From Caballeronia glathei (lineage in GTDB: Bacteria > Pseudomonadota > Gammaproteobacteria > Burkholderiales > Burkholderiaceae), in contig NZ_JFHC01000004.1 in NCBI RefSeq assembly GCF_000698595.1, positions 124,001 to 188,000 on the forward strand: a stretch of 64,000 bases of DNA, read 5' to 3'. The position numbers and the translations under genes were made by a program. This document shows, piece by piece, positions 54,039 through 62,160 of this stretch; the stretch's first letter is position 1, and every line of letters begins with the position of its first letter. A model generated the notes under the pieces. That model was not told where the DNA came from, did no database searches, and saw only the letters and a list, made by a program, of their open reading frames with translations.

Positions 54039-54980
54039 TCAGACGAAGCCGATCGAGCGGTTTCTGCCCTGCCGTTTCGCGCTGTAGAGCGCGGCGTCGG
54101 CTTCGTTGATCAGCGCCTCGTACGACGACGTCAGGCCCTTGCGCGCCTGCGCGCCGCCGAAACTCGCGGTCACCGGCACGCGCGTGCCCTGCACGTCGAT
54201 CGGCGTCTCGCAGATCGCGCGGCGCACCTTTTCGGCGACGATCATCGCGTCGGAGAAGCCCGTGCACGGCAGGAGCAGCGCGAATTCCTCGCCGCCGAAG
54301 CGCCCGAACACGTCCTGCACGCGCACGCCGCGCGCGACGCGCTCCGCCATCACGCGCAGCACCGTATCGCCGACCAGATGGCCGAATTCGTCGTTGATGC
54401 GCTTGAAATGGTCGAGATCGAACAAGAGCATCGACAGTTCGCCGCCGTAGCGCTGCCAGCGCGCGAATTCGTCGGCGAGCCGCAACTCGAAATAACGGCG
54501 GTTCGCGATGCCCGTCAGGCCGTCGCGGTCCGCGTATTCCTGCAGCTTTGCCACCGCTTCGTCGCGGGCGCGCTGCATCATGCTCGCGTGCGTGACGTCG
54601 GAAATCGTGACGCAGACGGCCATGACCTCGCGCTCGCGCGTGAGCGGCATGAACGTGCAGTCCTGCTGCATGAAGTCGACGCCGCCCGTGATCGGCCGGT
54701 CGTGGTCGAACTTGAAGAGGTACGGGCGCTGCTCCCACGAGCTGAACGCGAAGCTGCCCAGCTGGAACACGCTCTCGACCTTGCGCGTGAGCCACACGCG
54801 CGGCAGTTCCGGAAAGCTCATGAAAATCGGCTTGCCGATCACCTGTTCGGCCGTCTTGCCGCTGTGGTCCTGCATGAAACGGTTCCACATCACGACATTG
54901 AGGTCGCGGTCCAGCACGAAAATGCCGAAGCCGACCCGCTCGACGACCAGCTCGCTCAGAACATGCCGAAGCTCGTTCAT
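54039..54980 (-). CDS. PAS-GGDEF diguanylate cyclase
   Basis: 313 residues, no membrane segment. A PAS domain (about 10-130, GFGIFVLDRDLNVVMWNRFM) and a GGDEF domain with DGLTGIANRRYF and active GGEEF at 229-233. The inhibitory I-site RxxD is present at 220-223, so feedback inhibition by c-di-GMP is expected. It synthesises c-di-GMP in response to a PAS-bound signal or partner. Its ATG overlaps the stop of the CheC-like gene by 4 bp, in an operon with a CheY-like receiver, which suggests phosphorylation-linked control. Confidence 0.9.
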   Translation of the reverse strand: MNELRHVLSELVVERVGFGIFVLDRDLNVVMWNRFMQDHSGKTAEQVIGKPIFMSFPELPRVWLTRKVESVFQLGSFAFSSWEQRPYLFKFDHDRPITGGVDFMQQDCTFMPLTREREVMAVCVTISDVTHASMMQRARDEAVAKLQEYADRDGLTGIANRRYFELRLADEFARWQRYGGELSMLLFDLDHFKRINDEFGHLVGDTVLRVMAERVARGVRVQDVFGRFGGEEFALLLPCTGFSDAMIVAEKVRRAICETPIDVQGTRVPVTASFGGAQARKGLTSSYEALINEADAALYSAKRQGRNRSIGFV

Positions 54981-55600
54981 AGACGGGAGAGCAGCGCGTC
55001 GAGCGCTTCGTTCATGTGCAGGATCGACTCCTCCGCCATCAGCATGACGAGGTGGGCGCGAAAACTGTGGTCCTCCAGCGCGAAATTCACTTCCAGCAGC
55101 AGCGCGGTCTTCCACGCGAGCGTGGCCGGCTGGAACACGTCGCCAAGCGGCATGCTCATGCCGAGCATGCCCGGCGGCGAAAAGATCGGCGCGCGGCCGA
55201 GACAGTCGAAGATGCACGAGACGCACGCGCCCATCAGCACGGTGGCGACGTCGAAGATGAGCTCGGTCTGGGTGGTCGTCTCGTAGGTGGACTTGGTATA
55301 CGGATCGTTGACGAGCGCGCACAGCTGGCCGACGCTGCCGCTTCGGCACAGCACGATGGCCTCGCCCTTGATGTCGGAGCGAAAGCCCTGGCGCACGGCC
55401 GTGACCGTCTCGGTGATGCCGGTCATCGCGCGCAGCGTCTCGGACGCCTCGGCGACGCCCACCACCTTCACGCGCGGCACCGAGAGCTCGATGAACGTGC
55501 CGAGCAGTTTGGAAAGGCGCGTGGCCGCCTGGCCCATTGCCATGTTGGCGACTTCCTGCAGCGCATCGCGCTGGTCTTCGTTCAGGGCTGGCTCAGACAT
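54977..55600 (-). CDS. CheC/CheX-family phosphatase
   Basis: 207 residues. The N-terminal half contains the ExxN phosphatase motif E16-x-x-N19 in LQEVANMAMGQAATRLSKLLG. The second half has the same helix with the active-site positions changed (FDVATVLMGACVSCIF: D and T in place of E and N), so only one of the two possible sites looks functional, which is the reverse of enterobacterial or Thermotoga CheC with two sites. CheC proteins dephosphorylate CheY-P. Here the partner is probably the adjacent receiver protein; the gene overlaps it by 8 bp and the diguanylate cyclase by 4 bp. Confidence 0.82.
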   Translation of the reverse strand: MSEPALNEDQRDALQEVANMAMGQAATRLSKLLGTFIELSVPRVKVVGVAEASETLRAMTGITETVTAVRQGFRSDIKGEAIVLCRSGSVGQLCALVNDPYTKSTYETTTQTELIFDVATVLMGACVSCIFDCLGRAPIFSPPGMLGMSMPLGDVFQPATLAWKTALLLEVNFALEDHSFRAHLVMLMAEESILHMNEALDALLSRL

Positions 55601-55961
55601 GGAGACCGAACTCCTTCAGGACAGGCCGCACCGCCTCGGGCGTGATGGGCTTCGGCAGGAAGGCAACGGCGCCGAGCGCGCGCACGCGTTCCTGCGCCAT
55701 CGGCTGGACGTCCGCCGACACCACGATCACAAACGTATTCAGGTCCTCGTGCTGGAGGGCGTCGAGCACCTGGTAGCCGTTCATGTCCGGCATCGTGAGG
55801 TCGAGGAACATGACGGCCGCGCGGCCCGCCCGGTAGAGCTCGAGCGCCTCGCGGCCGTTGGTCGCATATGAGATCTCGACGTCCCAGTCCTCGGGCAGCG
55901 CGCGCGTCAGCACCTTGCGCGCGAGCAGGGAATCGTCGGCAATAACAATCGGCAGAGGCAT
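55593..55961 (-). CDS. single-domain CheY-like response regulator
   Basis: 122 residues, a lone receiver: acidic pair D9-D10, phosphorylatable D54 in MFLDLTMPDMNG, threonine/serine switch in VIVVSADV and lysine in FLPKPITPE. Without output domain it must act by protein contact. First gene of a three-gene overlapping operon with the CheC-like phosphatase and the PAS-GGDEF cyclase. The kinase that phosphorylates it is not evident; the hybrid kinase at 56858 is divergent and 900 bp away. Confidence 0.88.
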   Translation of the reverse strand: MPLPIVIADDSLLARKVLTRALPEDWDVEISYATNGREALELYRAGRAAVMFLDLTMPDMNGYQVLDALQHEDLNTFVIVVSADVQPMAQERVRALGAVAFLPKPITPEAVRPVLKEFGLHV

Positions 55962-56857
55962 GGTCGGCGGGATCGATAAACGGTTTTATCTGACTCGGGC
56001 GTTCCAGCGTCCTCCTTGCGAAGGCGCAAACCGCACACGAGCCGCATTTCTTTACTTGATCGATTGAAAACGCGTCGATCGCTCGCCTAAAAATGCACCG
56101 GAAACGCGGATAAAGGCCGGCCCGGCCGAGGAGGCACCACCTGCGACGGCACGAGCGGCTCCTGCCGGCCGTGCGGATTGACGCGCCCCTGCGCGACGTA
56201 CAACGCGGACCGCCGCATGCGCGCGTAGGCGCGCCATGCGGCGGGCGTGCGCGGCGTGGTCGGCGCGCGCGCAGCAATGACGGTTTCGTTCGGCATCATG
56301 GAAGCCAGTCCCGTGCAGAATCCGGCCATTCGGCCCGGATCATTTCTAGTTTTCCTTTACGCTCTCGCGTGGCCTGGCGGCTTGTCGCCGCTTCTCGCCG
56401 TACTTCCCCGGAAACGAAGCGCAAGGTCTCTAATGCTCTCCGGCTACGCCTCTTCGGGCACATGCCATCAGACGATTCAATTGTCCGGCCAAAAGGATGT
56501 CAAAGCAACTCATCAAAACGGCTTCATCACGCCAAACTCATCAAAAATATGCATCGATGAGTGGTTTTCGCTCAGGCCCTTCATCCTGCAAATCGCTCGT
56601 TCTTTTGTGTACGTTTGCGCTTCCGGAATTCTCGCTGTTTTTGCCTTTTTAATCGGATATTCGAAAGCCGGTCGATTAAAGCTTCGATTTTTTCGGCACG
56701 TTTTGTGCGTAAAGTTATTGTTTTGAACGAATAAGGGTTTTTGTTTCAAAATCGCCGCGCCCAAACGTTTGCCGCAGTTCGCGGCGTTTTGCCACGCGCG
56801 CCGATAAATTCCGTTTAAGATGATTCGCCGCACTCCCAAGGTTTTCTTATTCATTCG
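55962..56857. promoter_or_regulatory. long AT-rich intergenic region between divergent signalling operons
   Basis: About 900 bp. The part from 56460 to 56860 is clearly richer in A and T than the surroundings and has no convincing gene, although frames run through it on both strands. The region must carry the promoters of the receiver-CheC-cyclase operon and of the hybrid kinase. A doubtful 69-80 codon minus-strand frame occupies 56087-56329. Confidence 0.5.
56087..56329 (-). CDS. doubtful small ORF
   Basis: 80 codons from ATG 56329 or 70 from the ATG at 56299 (MPNETVIAARAPTTPRTPAA). Arginine/proline-rich, ending RPGRPLSAFPVHF, without domain or signal peptide and without a clear ribosome binding site. 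It is listed because nothing else explains this stretch; it may well be non-coding. Confidence 0.2.
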   Translation of the reverse strand: MAGFCTGLASMMPNETVIAARAPTTPRTPAAWRAYARMRRSALYVAQGRVNPHGRQEPLVPSQVVPPRPGRPLSAFPVHF

Positions 56858-59164
56858 ATGACGCCGCAACGTGACGAGGCCGACGCCGGGCCTGCCACCG
56901 AAGAGTGGCAGGACGATCCGCCGTTTCCGGTGGTGCCCGAGCGCAACTTCGCGGCCCAGCGGCTGACGCTTTACGCGCTGCTGATTGCGGCCATCGTGCT
57001 GCCTTGCGTCTACGTCGTCGTCACGGGCTTCACCGATTTCCACGCCCGCGAAGCCGACGCCACCGCGGTCGCCACCCGCAACGCGCGGGTCGCCGAGGAG
57101 CACGCGCTCAAGGTCTTCGACATGAACGTGACGCTCATCGAGCGCGTGGTCGATCTGCTCGACGGCTTCGACGACGACGCCATCCGCGGCGACGACGCCG
57201 CAATTCACCACAAGCTGAAGGCGATGGGCGGCGGCTATCCGCAAGTGGCGTCGGTGTCGGTGTTCGGCGCCGACGGCCGGCTCGTCGCGACGAGCCGCGC
57301 CTTTCCGACCCCCGACCTGTCGGTCGCGACCCGCGAGGACTTCGCCGGGCTGCGCGGGGGCCAGTCGATCGAACAGGTGTCGCGGGTGATGCAGGGCCGC
57401 ATCGCGGGCGAGACGGTCTTCAACACCGCGGTCGCGCGGCGCGCGCCGGACGGCGAGTTCGCCGGCATGGTGTCGATCGCGCTGCGCCCCGCCTACTTCG
57501 GCGCGTTCTACCGCGAACTGCTCGGCGACCAGCCGACCGTCTCGCTCGGCCTCACGCGCGCCGACGGCGAAGTGCTTGCGTGGTATCCGCCGCGCCCCGC
57601 CGGACGCCCGGCGCTCGCCGCCAGTTCGCCGCTGCGCGCGGTGTACCGCGAAGGCGCGCGCAGCGGCGTGGTGCAGATGCGCTCCGGCCTCGACGACGAG
57701 ATGAAGATCGTCGCGTACCGGCGCATCGGCAACTATCCGGTGTACGTGTCGAGCGGCTATCCGATCTCGACGATCTGGGCCGCGTGGTACCGGCACATGG
57801 GCGTGCTCGCGCTCTCGCTGTTCGCGCCGTGCGTCGTGTTGTGGGGCGTGATCTGGCTGTCGCTGCGGCGCCTCGCCACCGAAGAGGAGGCGTGGGAACG
57901 CTGGCAGGCGGAAGCGTCGATGCGGCGCTCGATCGAATCCGCCTACCGGCAGGCGCGCAAGATGGAGGCGCTCGGCAATCTCGTCGGCAGCGTCGCGCAC
58001 GATTTCAACAACCTGCTGATGATCGTCTCGGCCAACGTGCAGATCGCGCGGCGGCGCGGCGCGCTCGGCCTCGACCGCGAACTCGCCGCGATGGAGCGCG
58101 CGTTGAAGAGCGGCCAGTCGCTCACGCGCCAGCTGCTCGGCGTCGCGCGCAAACAGCCGCTGCGCAGCGAGACCATCGCGATCGGCAAATGGGTGCCGGC
58201 CGGGCGCGAGTTGCTGCGGGCGTCGCTTGGCGCCAAGGTGGCGCTCAACCTGGAAGTCGCGCTCGACGTGTGGCCGGTCCGCGTGGACCCGGCCGAACTG
58301 GAACTCGCGCTCATCAACGTCGCCGTGAACGCGCGCGACGCGATGCCGAACGGCGGCACGTTCACGGTCAGCGCGGACAACATCCGCTTTCGCCACGAAG
58401 ACGGCTTCCCGATCACCGGCGACTTCGTGCAGCTCACGCTGGAGGACACCGGCGCCGGCATGAGTTCCGACGTCCTTGGCCGCGCGTTCGAGCCGCTTTT
58501 TACGACCAAGCCGAAAGGCATGGGCACCGGTCTCGGCCTGCCGCAGGTCTTCGCGTTCTGCGAGCGCGCGGGCGGGCTCGCGACCATCGACAGCGCGATC
58601 GGCGCGGGGACATCGGTGCGGCTCTATCTGCCGCGCGCGGGTGCGGCGGACCTGCCGGGCGCGGCCGTCGCGAGCGAACCGGCCGCGCCGTGCGAGTCGC
58701 AGGGACTGCGCGTGCTGCTCGTCGAAGACAACGAGGAAGTCGCGGCGGGCACCGAAGCGCTGCTCACGATGATGGGCCACCGCGTCACCTACGTCTTCAA
58801 CGCCGACGCCGCGATCACGGTGCTGGAGGCCGCCCGCGACGCCCTGCCCGCGCACGGCGCCGGTTTCCCTTTCGATGTCGTGCTCTCGGACATCCACATG
58901 CCCGGGCGGCTGAACGGCATCGATCTGGCGGAAGTGCTCCAGACTTTCGAGCCGCACGTGCCGGTGATTCTCGTCACCGGCTACGCGGAGGAACTGGACC
59001 GTGCGCGCCACGTCGACGCGCGGGTGCTCTCGAAGCCGTTCGACATCGCGCTGCTCGACTCGCTGCTCCAGGCGATCCGCAAGGACGCGAAGGCCGTGAT
59101 GGCGGCGGACAGCAGCCGCGACGCGACGCGTCCGGCCGGCCGCGAGACCGGCAGCCCCGCTTGA
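56858..59164 (+). CDS. dCache-type hybrid histidine kinase
   Basis: 768 residues. Helices at about 36-56 and 314-334 enclose a large extracytoplasmic PDC/dCache domain (YPQVASVSVFGADGRLVATS, YPVYVSSGYP). The kinase has H381 in LVGSVAHDFNNLLMIV, the NtrB-like HDFNN subfamily, followed by INVAVNARDAMPNGG, DTGAGM and GTGLGLPQ, and ends with a receiver containing DVVLSDIHMPG. The same kinase subfamily is seen at 21531. It probably senses a small extracellular molecule. No partner regulator is beside it, so phosphate may go to an unlinked regulator. Confidence 0.88.
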   Translation: MTPQRDEADAGPATEEWQDDPPFPVVPERNFAAQRLTLYALLIAAIVLPCVYVVVTGFTDFHAREADATAVATRNARVAEEHALKVFDMNVTLIERVVDLLDGFDDDAIRGDDAAIHHKLKAMGGGYPQVASVSVFGADGRLVATSRAFPTPDLSVATREDFAGLRGGQSIEQVSRVMQGRIAGETVFNTAVARRAPDGEFAGMVSIALRPAYFGAFYRELLGDQPTVSLGLTRADGEVLAWYPPRPAGRPALAASSPLRAVYREGARSGVVQMRSGLDDEMKIVAYRRIGNYPVYVSSGYPISTIWAAWYRHMGVLALSLFAPCVVLWGVIWLSLRRLATEEEAWERWQAEASMRRSIESAYRQARKMEALGNLVGSVAHDFNNLLMIVSANVQIARRRGALGLDRELAAMERALKSGQSLTRQLLGVARKQPLRSETIAIGKWVPAGRELLRASLGAKVALNLEVALDVWPVRVDPAELELALINVAVNARDAMPNGGTFTVSADNIRFRHEDGFPITGDFVQLTLEDTGAGMSSDVLGRAFEPLFTTKPKGMGTGLGLPQVFAFCERAGGLATIDSAIGAGTSVRLYLPRAGAADLPGAAVASEPAAPCESQGLRVLLVEDNEEVAAGTEALLTMMGHRVTYVFNADAAITVLEAARDALPAHGAGFPFDVVLSDIHMPGRLNGIDLAEVLQTFEPHVPVILVTGYAEELDRARHVDARVLSKPFDIALLDSLLQAIRKDAKAVMAADSSRDATRPAGRETGSPA

Positions 59165-59372
59165 CTGAACGTCCGGCCCTGTTCTCCTCTGCCCGCCCTT
59201 TTCTACCGGTTTTGTAAAACCGCGCATTTTTCGCATACCCGCGCACGCCGTTTCACGCACCCGACGGCGCGCTGCGCGCACCCGGCACGCGAGTTGCGTA
59301 TGCCTTCCGGCATGCGCCGCACCACTTCGAGCGTGCTGCGCCCCGACATCGGACCATCGGCAGGAGGCACAC

Positions 59373-60704
59373 ATGCGACACACCGTCATCGGAATTTTCG
59401 ATACCTTTTCACAGGCCGAGGGCGCGCGCACCGCACTCGTCGCCGCCGGATTCCTGCATTCCGCGATCGAGCTGCAGGCGAATCCGAAACGCGACGACGC
59501 CGCAGAACCGGTCTCAGCCCCCGACGACCCCGCGCACGCCGAGCCGGGCATCCTCGCGAATATCGAGCGGTTCTTCAGCATGCTCTTCGGCGGCCGCGAG
59601 CCGCCGCCCGAAGTGGCGCATTACTCCGAAGCCGTGAGGCGCGGCGCCGTGCTGGTCGCCGTGGACACGGACACCGAAGCCCAGGCCGACGTCGCGCGCA
59701 CGACGCTCACCAGCCAGGGCGCGATCGACATCGACGAACGCGCGGCGAGCTGGGGCACGCTCGGGCTTTCGACCTCGCGGTCGGCGTCCGACAATCGCGA
59801 TCATTCGATTCTCGACGAACTGGGCCTTGGCCGGGGCAGCGGCGTGCCGGGAACCGGTCCGGTGAATGCGCCCGCGCAGGACGTGAGCCGCGCCCGTGCG
59901 TATCCACGGGCCGATGTCGGCGATCCGGCGCTCGACCCGCTTGCGCCGCGCGATCCCGCGACGGTGGCGCCGCGCGACACCTTCACCGGCAATCCCGCCG
60001 ACCCGCTCTCCCGCGATCCGCTGATGGAGCGCGATGTTCCGGGCACACGCGCCGCGGCCATGCCGCCTGACACGTTCGAGCGTAGCGCGCTGTCGGAACG
60101 CGACGCCCTCGCAGGCCGCGATCCGCTCGCGCCGCTCGACGAGCCGCCAGCCCCGCACATGGACGTGAAGCCGGATACCCTCGTGCGCGATCCGCTCGCA
60201 GGCCGCGACCCGGTCACGGGCCGCGATCCGCTCGCCGAACGCGGCCGGCCCGCCGAGGACGACCCGCTCGCGCCGCATGATCCGCTGCCGGACATGCGAA
60301 CGGATTCGGCGCGCGGCTGGCGCCCGGTCGATCCTCTCGCCTCGCTTGCGGATTCCGAAGCCGCGTCCGACGCGTCGCGCGTGGCGGCATCCGGTTCGCA
60401 GCCCGCAGGCCCGCAGTCGATCCCGGACGAGTACATGGAATATGAAGATGATTTCCGCAGCGACTATCAGTCGAACTATTCCGCGACCGGATTGCCGTAC
60501 GAGGACTACGAAGGCGCGTACCGATACGGCGCGACGCTCGGCAACGACGACCGGTATCGCAGCCGCAAGTGGGACGAACAGATGGAATATGAACTGCGCC
60601 GCGAATGGCAGGGCCGGCATCCCGAAGGACTCGACACCTGGGACCGCTTCAAGGCCGCGATACGTCACGGCTGGGATCGCGTGACGGGCCACCACCACGT
60701 CTGA
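59373..60704 (+). CDS. stress-protein-like protein with RDPLA repeat linker
   Basis: 443 residues, soluble. The N-terminal 110 residues (HTVIGIFDTFSQAEGARTALVAAGF, VLVAVDTDTEAQ) resemble the general stress protein 17M/YflT-like fold. From about 180 to 320 a flexible, proline/aspartate-rich linker contains many copies of a short unit of the form R-D-P-L-A-x (RDPLAGRDPVTGRDPLAER and similar). The C-terminal 100 residues (YEDDFRSDYQSNYSATGLPY, GDDRYRSRKW, AAIRHGWDRVTGH) match a module often found at the end of stress-related proteins in Burkholderiaceae. GGAGG precedes the ATG. A GAAA-loop terminator follows. Confidence 0.7.
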   Translation: MRHTVIGIFDTFSQAEGARTALVAAGFLHSAIELQANPKRDDAAEPVSAPDDPAHAEPGILANIERFFSMLFGGREPPPEVAHYSEAVRRGAVLVAVDTDTEAQADVARTTLTSQGAIDIDERAASWGTLGLSTSRSASDNRDHSILDELGLGRGSGVPGTGPVNAPAQDVSRARAYPRADVGDPALDPLAPRDPATVAPRDTFTGNPADPLSRDPLMERDVPGTRAAAMPPDTFERSALSERDALAGRDPLAPLDEPPAPHMDVKPDTLVRDPLAGRDPVTGRDPLAERGRPAEDDPLAPHDPLPDMRTDSARGWRPVDPLASLADSEAASDASRVAASGSQPAGPQSIPDEYMEYEDDFRSDYQSNYSATGLPYEDYEGAYRYGATLGNDDRYRSRKWDEQMEYELRREWQGRHPEGLDTWDRFKAAIRHGWDRVTGHHHV

Positions 60705-60732
60705 TGCATCGCTGACCGGTGCATCGCTCAAG

Positions 60733-60766
60733 GCCAACGGCCCGCGAAAGCGGGCCGTTGGCTTTT
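60733..60766 (+). terminator. strong rho-independent terminator
   Basis: Perfect 13 bp stem GCCAACGGCCCGC / GCGGGCCGTTGGC with a GAAA tetraloop, followed by TTTT. It lies 28 bp after the stress-like protein gene and also separates it from the convergent FMN reductase gene. Confidence 0.9.
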
Positions 60767-60786
60767 CTGTCCGGACAATCCTGCGC

Positions 60787-61341
60787 CTACACCGCCGCGT
60801 GGTCCTTCACCCAGGCGACGTACTTGTCCATGAAGCCTTGCAGATATTTACGGGTGTCTTCGCTGACGATCTTGCCGCTCGAATCGATGCGCGATTCGTC
60901 GTGCTTGATGAACATTTCCGGCTGGCCGAGCAGCGGAATGTCGAGATAGGCGCACACGCCGCGCAGATGCGACTGCGCGATGGCCGTGCCGATCGCGCCC
61001 ACCGACGTTCCGATCACGGCGCCCGGCTTGCCGCCCCATGCGCTTTGTCCCCACGGCCGCGAACCCCAGTCGATCGCGTTCTTCAGCACGCCGGGCATCG
61101 AGCGGTTGTACTCGGGGGTGACGAAAAGCAGCGCGTTGGCCTCGGACAGCTTTTGCTTCAGCGTGCGTGCAGATTCGGGGAAGTCCGCATCGTAGTCCTG
61201 GCTGTAGAGCGGCAGGTTGCCGATCTCCAGAAACTCGAACGAGAAATCGCTAGGTGCGAGCGAAATGAGCGCATGCGCGAGTTGCTTGTTGAAAGAGTCA
61301 CGACGCAGGCTCCCGACGACAACCGCAACTTTGTAGGCCAT
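60787..61341 (-). CDS. NADPH-dependent FMN reductase family protein
   Basis: 184 residues. Flavodoxin-like fold with VVVGSLRRDSFNKQLAHAL (FMN phosphate loop SLRxxSxN), LLFVTPEYNRSMPGVLKNAIDW (the P-E-Y-N motif) and GKPGAVIGTSVGAIGTA. These are the features of SsuE/ChrR-type NAD(P)H:FMN or quinone reductases (ArsH/YieF group), which reduce flavin, quinones or metal oxyanions. The ATG at 61341 was chosen at the conserved MAYKVAVVVG; the frame is open 70 codons further through a direct repeat that is not coding. Confidence 0.9.
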   Translation of the reverse strand: MAYKVAVVVGSLRRDSFNKQLAHALISLAPSDFSFEFLEIGNLPLYSQDYDADFPESARTLKQKLSEANALLFVTPEYNRSMPGVLKNAIDWGSRPWGQSAWGGKPGAVIGTSVGAIGTAIAQSHLRGVCAYLDIPLLGQPEMFIKHDESRIDSSGKIVSEDTRKYLQGFMDKYVAWVKDHAAV

Positions 61342-61462
61342 GGTTTGTTCCCGTGAAGAAATATATCGATGAGTGAAACAGGGCACGACAACGACTGCTG
61401 GGACATTCAACCGCACATCATAGGCCGTTGCCGCAGACGCTGCCACGCACGGCGCGCCGCCC

Positions 61463-61504
61463 TTTGCGCAGCGCAGGCCCGACTTTGCGCAGCGCAGGCC
61501 CGAC
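61463..61504. repeat. two tandem copies of a 21 bp unit
   Basis: The unit (TTTGCGCAGCGCAGGCCCGA plus C) occurs twice without gap and without mismatch, upstream of the FMN reductase gene. Confidence 0.85.
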
Positions 61505-61541
61505 CCGGCGCGGGGCGCCGCCCCGCGCCATTCGGCCGGCT

Positions 61542-61576
61542 GTTTCCACATGGTTGTCCACAGAAATTGTGGATAA
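61542..61576. promoter_or_regulatory. cluster of DnaA-box-like 9-mers
   Basis: GTTTCCACA at 61542-61550, TTGTCCACA at 61554-61562, and TTATCCACA on the minus strand at 61576-61568. The last is the consensus DnaA box and the second differs at one position; they face each other with a 5 bp gap. No dnaA or replication gene is near, so this may be a DnaA-titrating or regulatory site rather than an origin. Confidence 0.45.
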
Positions 61577-61613
61577 CTTGGCGAGATTTCGGCGTCGAGT
61601 TTAGTTGGCCGCC

Positions 61614-61648
61614 GATAAACAAAGAGGGCGCCGGATGGCGCCCTCTTT
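61614..61648. terminator. terminator of the small secreted peptide gene
   Basis: Ten-bp arms AGAGGGCGCC / GGCGCCCTCT around GGAT, with a T-run on both strands (TTTT on plus; CTTTGTTT on minus). It lies about 30 bp downstream of the minus-strand peptide gene. Confidence 0.8.
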
Positions 61649-61677
61649 TGTGATCGAATTCCGATCGGTGCTGCCGC

Positions 61678-61812
61678 TTACTGGCCGAAGAACACGTTGC
61701 ATTGCGACGGCGGGCCCTGGCACGTCGACGTCTGCGATTCGGCGGCTTGAGCGCCACCGACCACGGCGAAGAAGGCAACCGATGCGATCAGTGCGGAAAG
61801 AATGCGTTTCAT
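61678..61812 (-). CDS. tiny secreted peptide with two cysteines
   Basis: 44 residues. MKRILSALIASVAFFAVVGG then AQA is a complete signal peptide with a typical AxA cleavage site; the mature part is only about 21 residues, AESQTSTCQGPPSQCNVFFGQ minus the first, with two cysteines separated by six residues that could form a disulfide loop. GGAG lies about 7 nt before the ATG and a terminator follows, so the gene looks complete and expressed. No family is known to me. Confidence 0.6.
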   Translation of the reverse strand: MKRILSALIASVAFFAVVGGAQAAESQTSTCQGPPSQCNVFFGQ

Positions 61813-62160
61813 GGGGCGGCTCCGTAATGTTTGCGCGATCACGTTTGATCGATGAAGCAAGCTTAACTATGGAGCGTTCGCAGAAACATCCCACTACCAG
61901 GAATTAATTCTTACCGGGAGCGCAATAATACCCGCCATCGAAATCCAGACTCGCCCATCAGCGCCGATTCAGGACATTTTATTTCCGCATTAACCCTTAA
62001 CTTAATGCTGGATACCCGCGTGGGCATGCCAGCATTAGTCCACCATCAGCAACAATCAATTAGCCCAATCACTATCAATCTCTCATAGTTTATCTCCTAA
62101 ACTGCACTCATCAGCGGTCAACGTCGCCGCTTTCGAAATGCAGCAACAGGAGGTTTTCAA
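61813..62160. promoter_or_regulatory. AT-rich divergent intergenic region
   Basis: 348 bp between the small secreted peptide gene and the DUF4148 gene. It is AT-rich and carries the inverted repeat at 62003-62037; promoters for both flanking genes must lie here, but no -35/-10 pair stands out. Confidence 0.5.
62003..62037. promoter_or_regulatory. perfect 9 bp inverted repeat upstream of the DUF4148 gene
   Basis: TAATGCTGG and its complement CCAGCATTA are 17 bp apart (centre to centre about 26 bp), 124 bp before the ATG at 62161. It may be an operator for a dimeric regulator or a leader hairpin. Confidence 0.45.

Larger units (their letters stand above)
61342..61677. other. repeat-rich intergenic region with DnaA-box-like sites
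   Basis: Holds two adjacent perfect copies of a 21 bp unit (61463-61483, 61484-61504), a GC-rich hairpin (GGCGCGGGGC / GCCCCGCGCC, 61507-61529), three sites resembling DnaA boxes (61542-61576) and the bidirectional terminator at 61614-61648. No protein gene is evident. Confidence 0.6.

Noticed and set aside
56247..56726. 159-codon plus-strand ORF in the AT-rich intergenic region
   Set aside because: Partly hydrophobic, but no ribosome binding site, no coherent membrane topology and no family; probably chance in AT-rich DNA.
56513..59581. 1022-codon minus-strand ORF
   Set aside because: Antisense to the hybrid kinase at 56858; arginine/histidine-rich as expected from the complement of a high-GC gene.
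61542..61576. Calling this an origin of replication
   Set aside because: Only three box-like sites and no dnaA, rep or par gene in the window; the evidence supports at most a DnaA-binding cluster.
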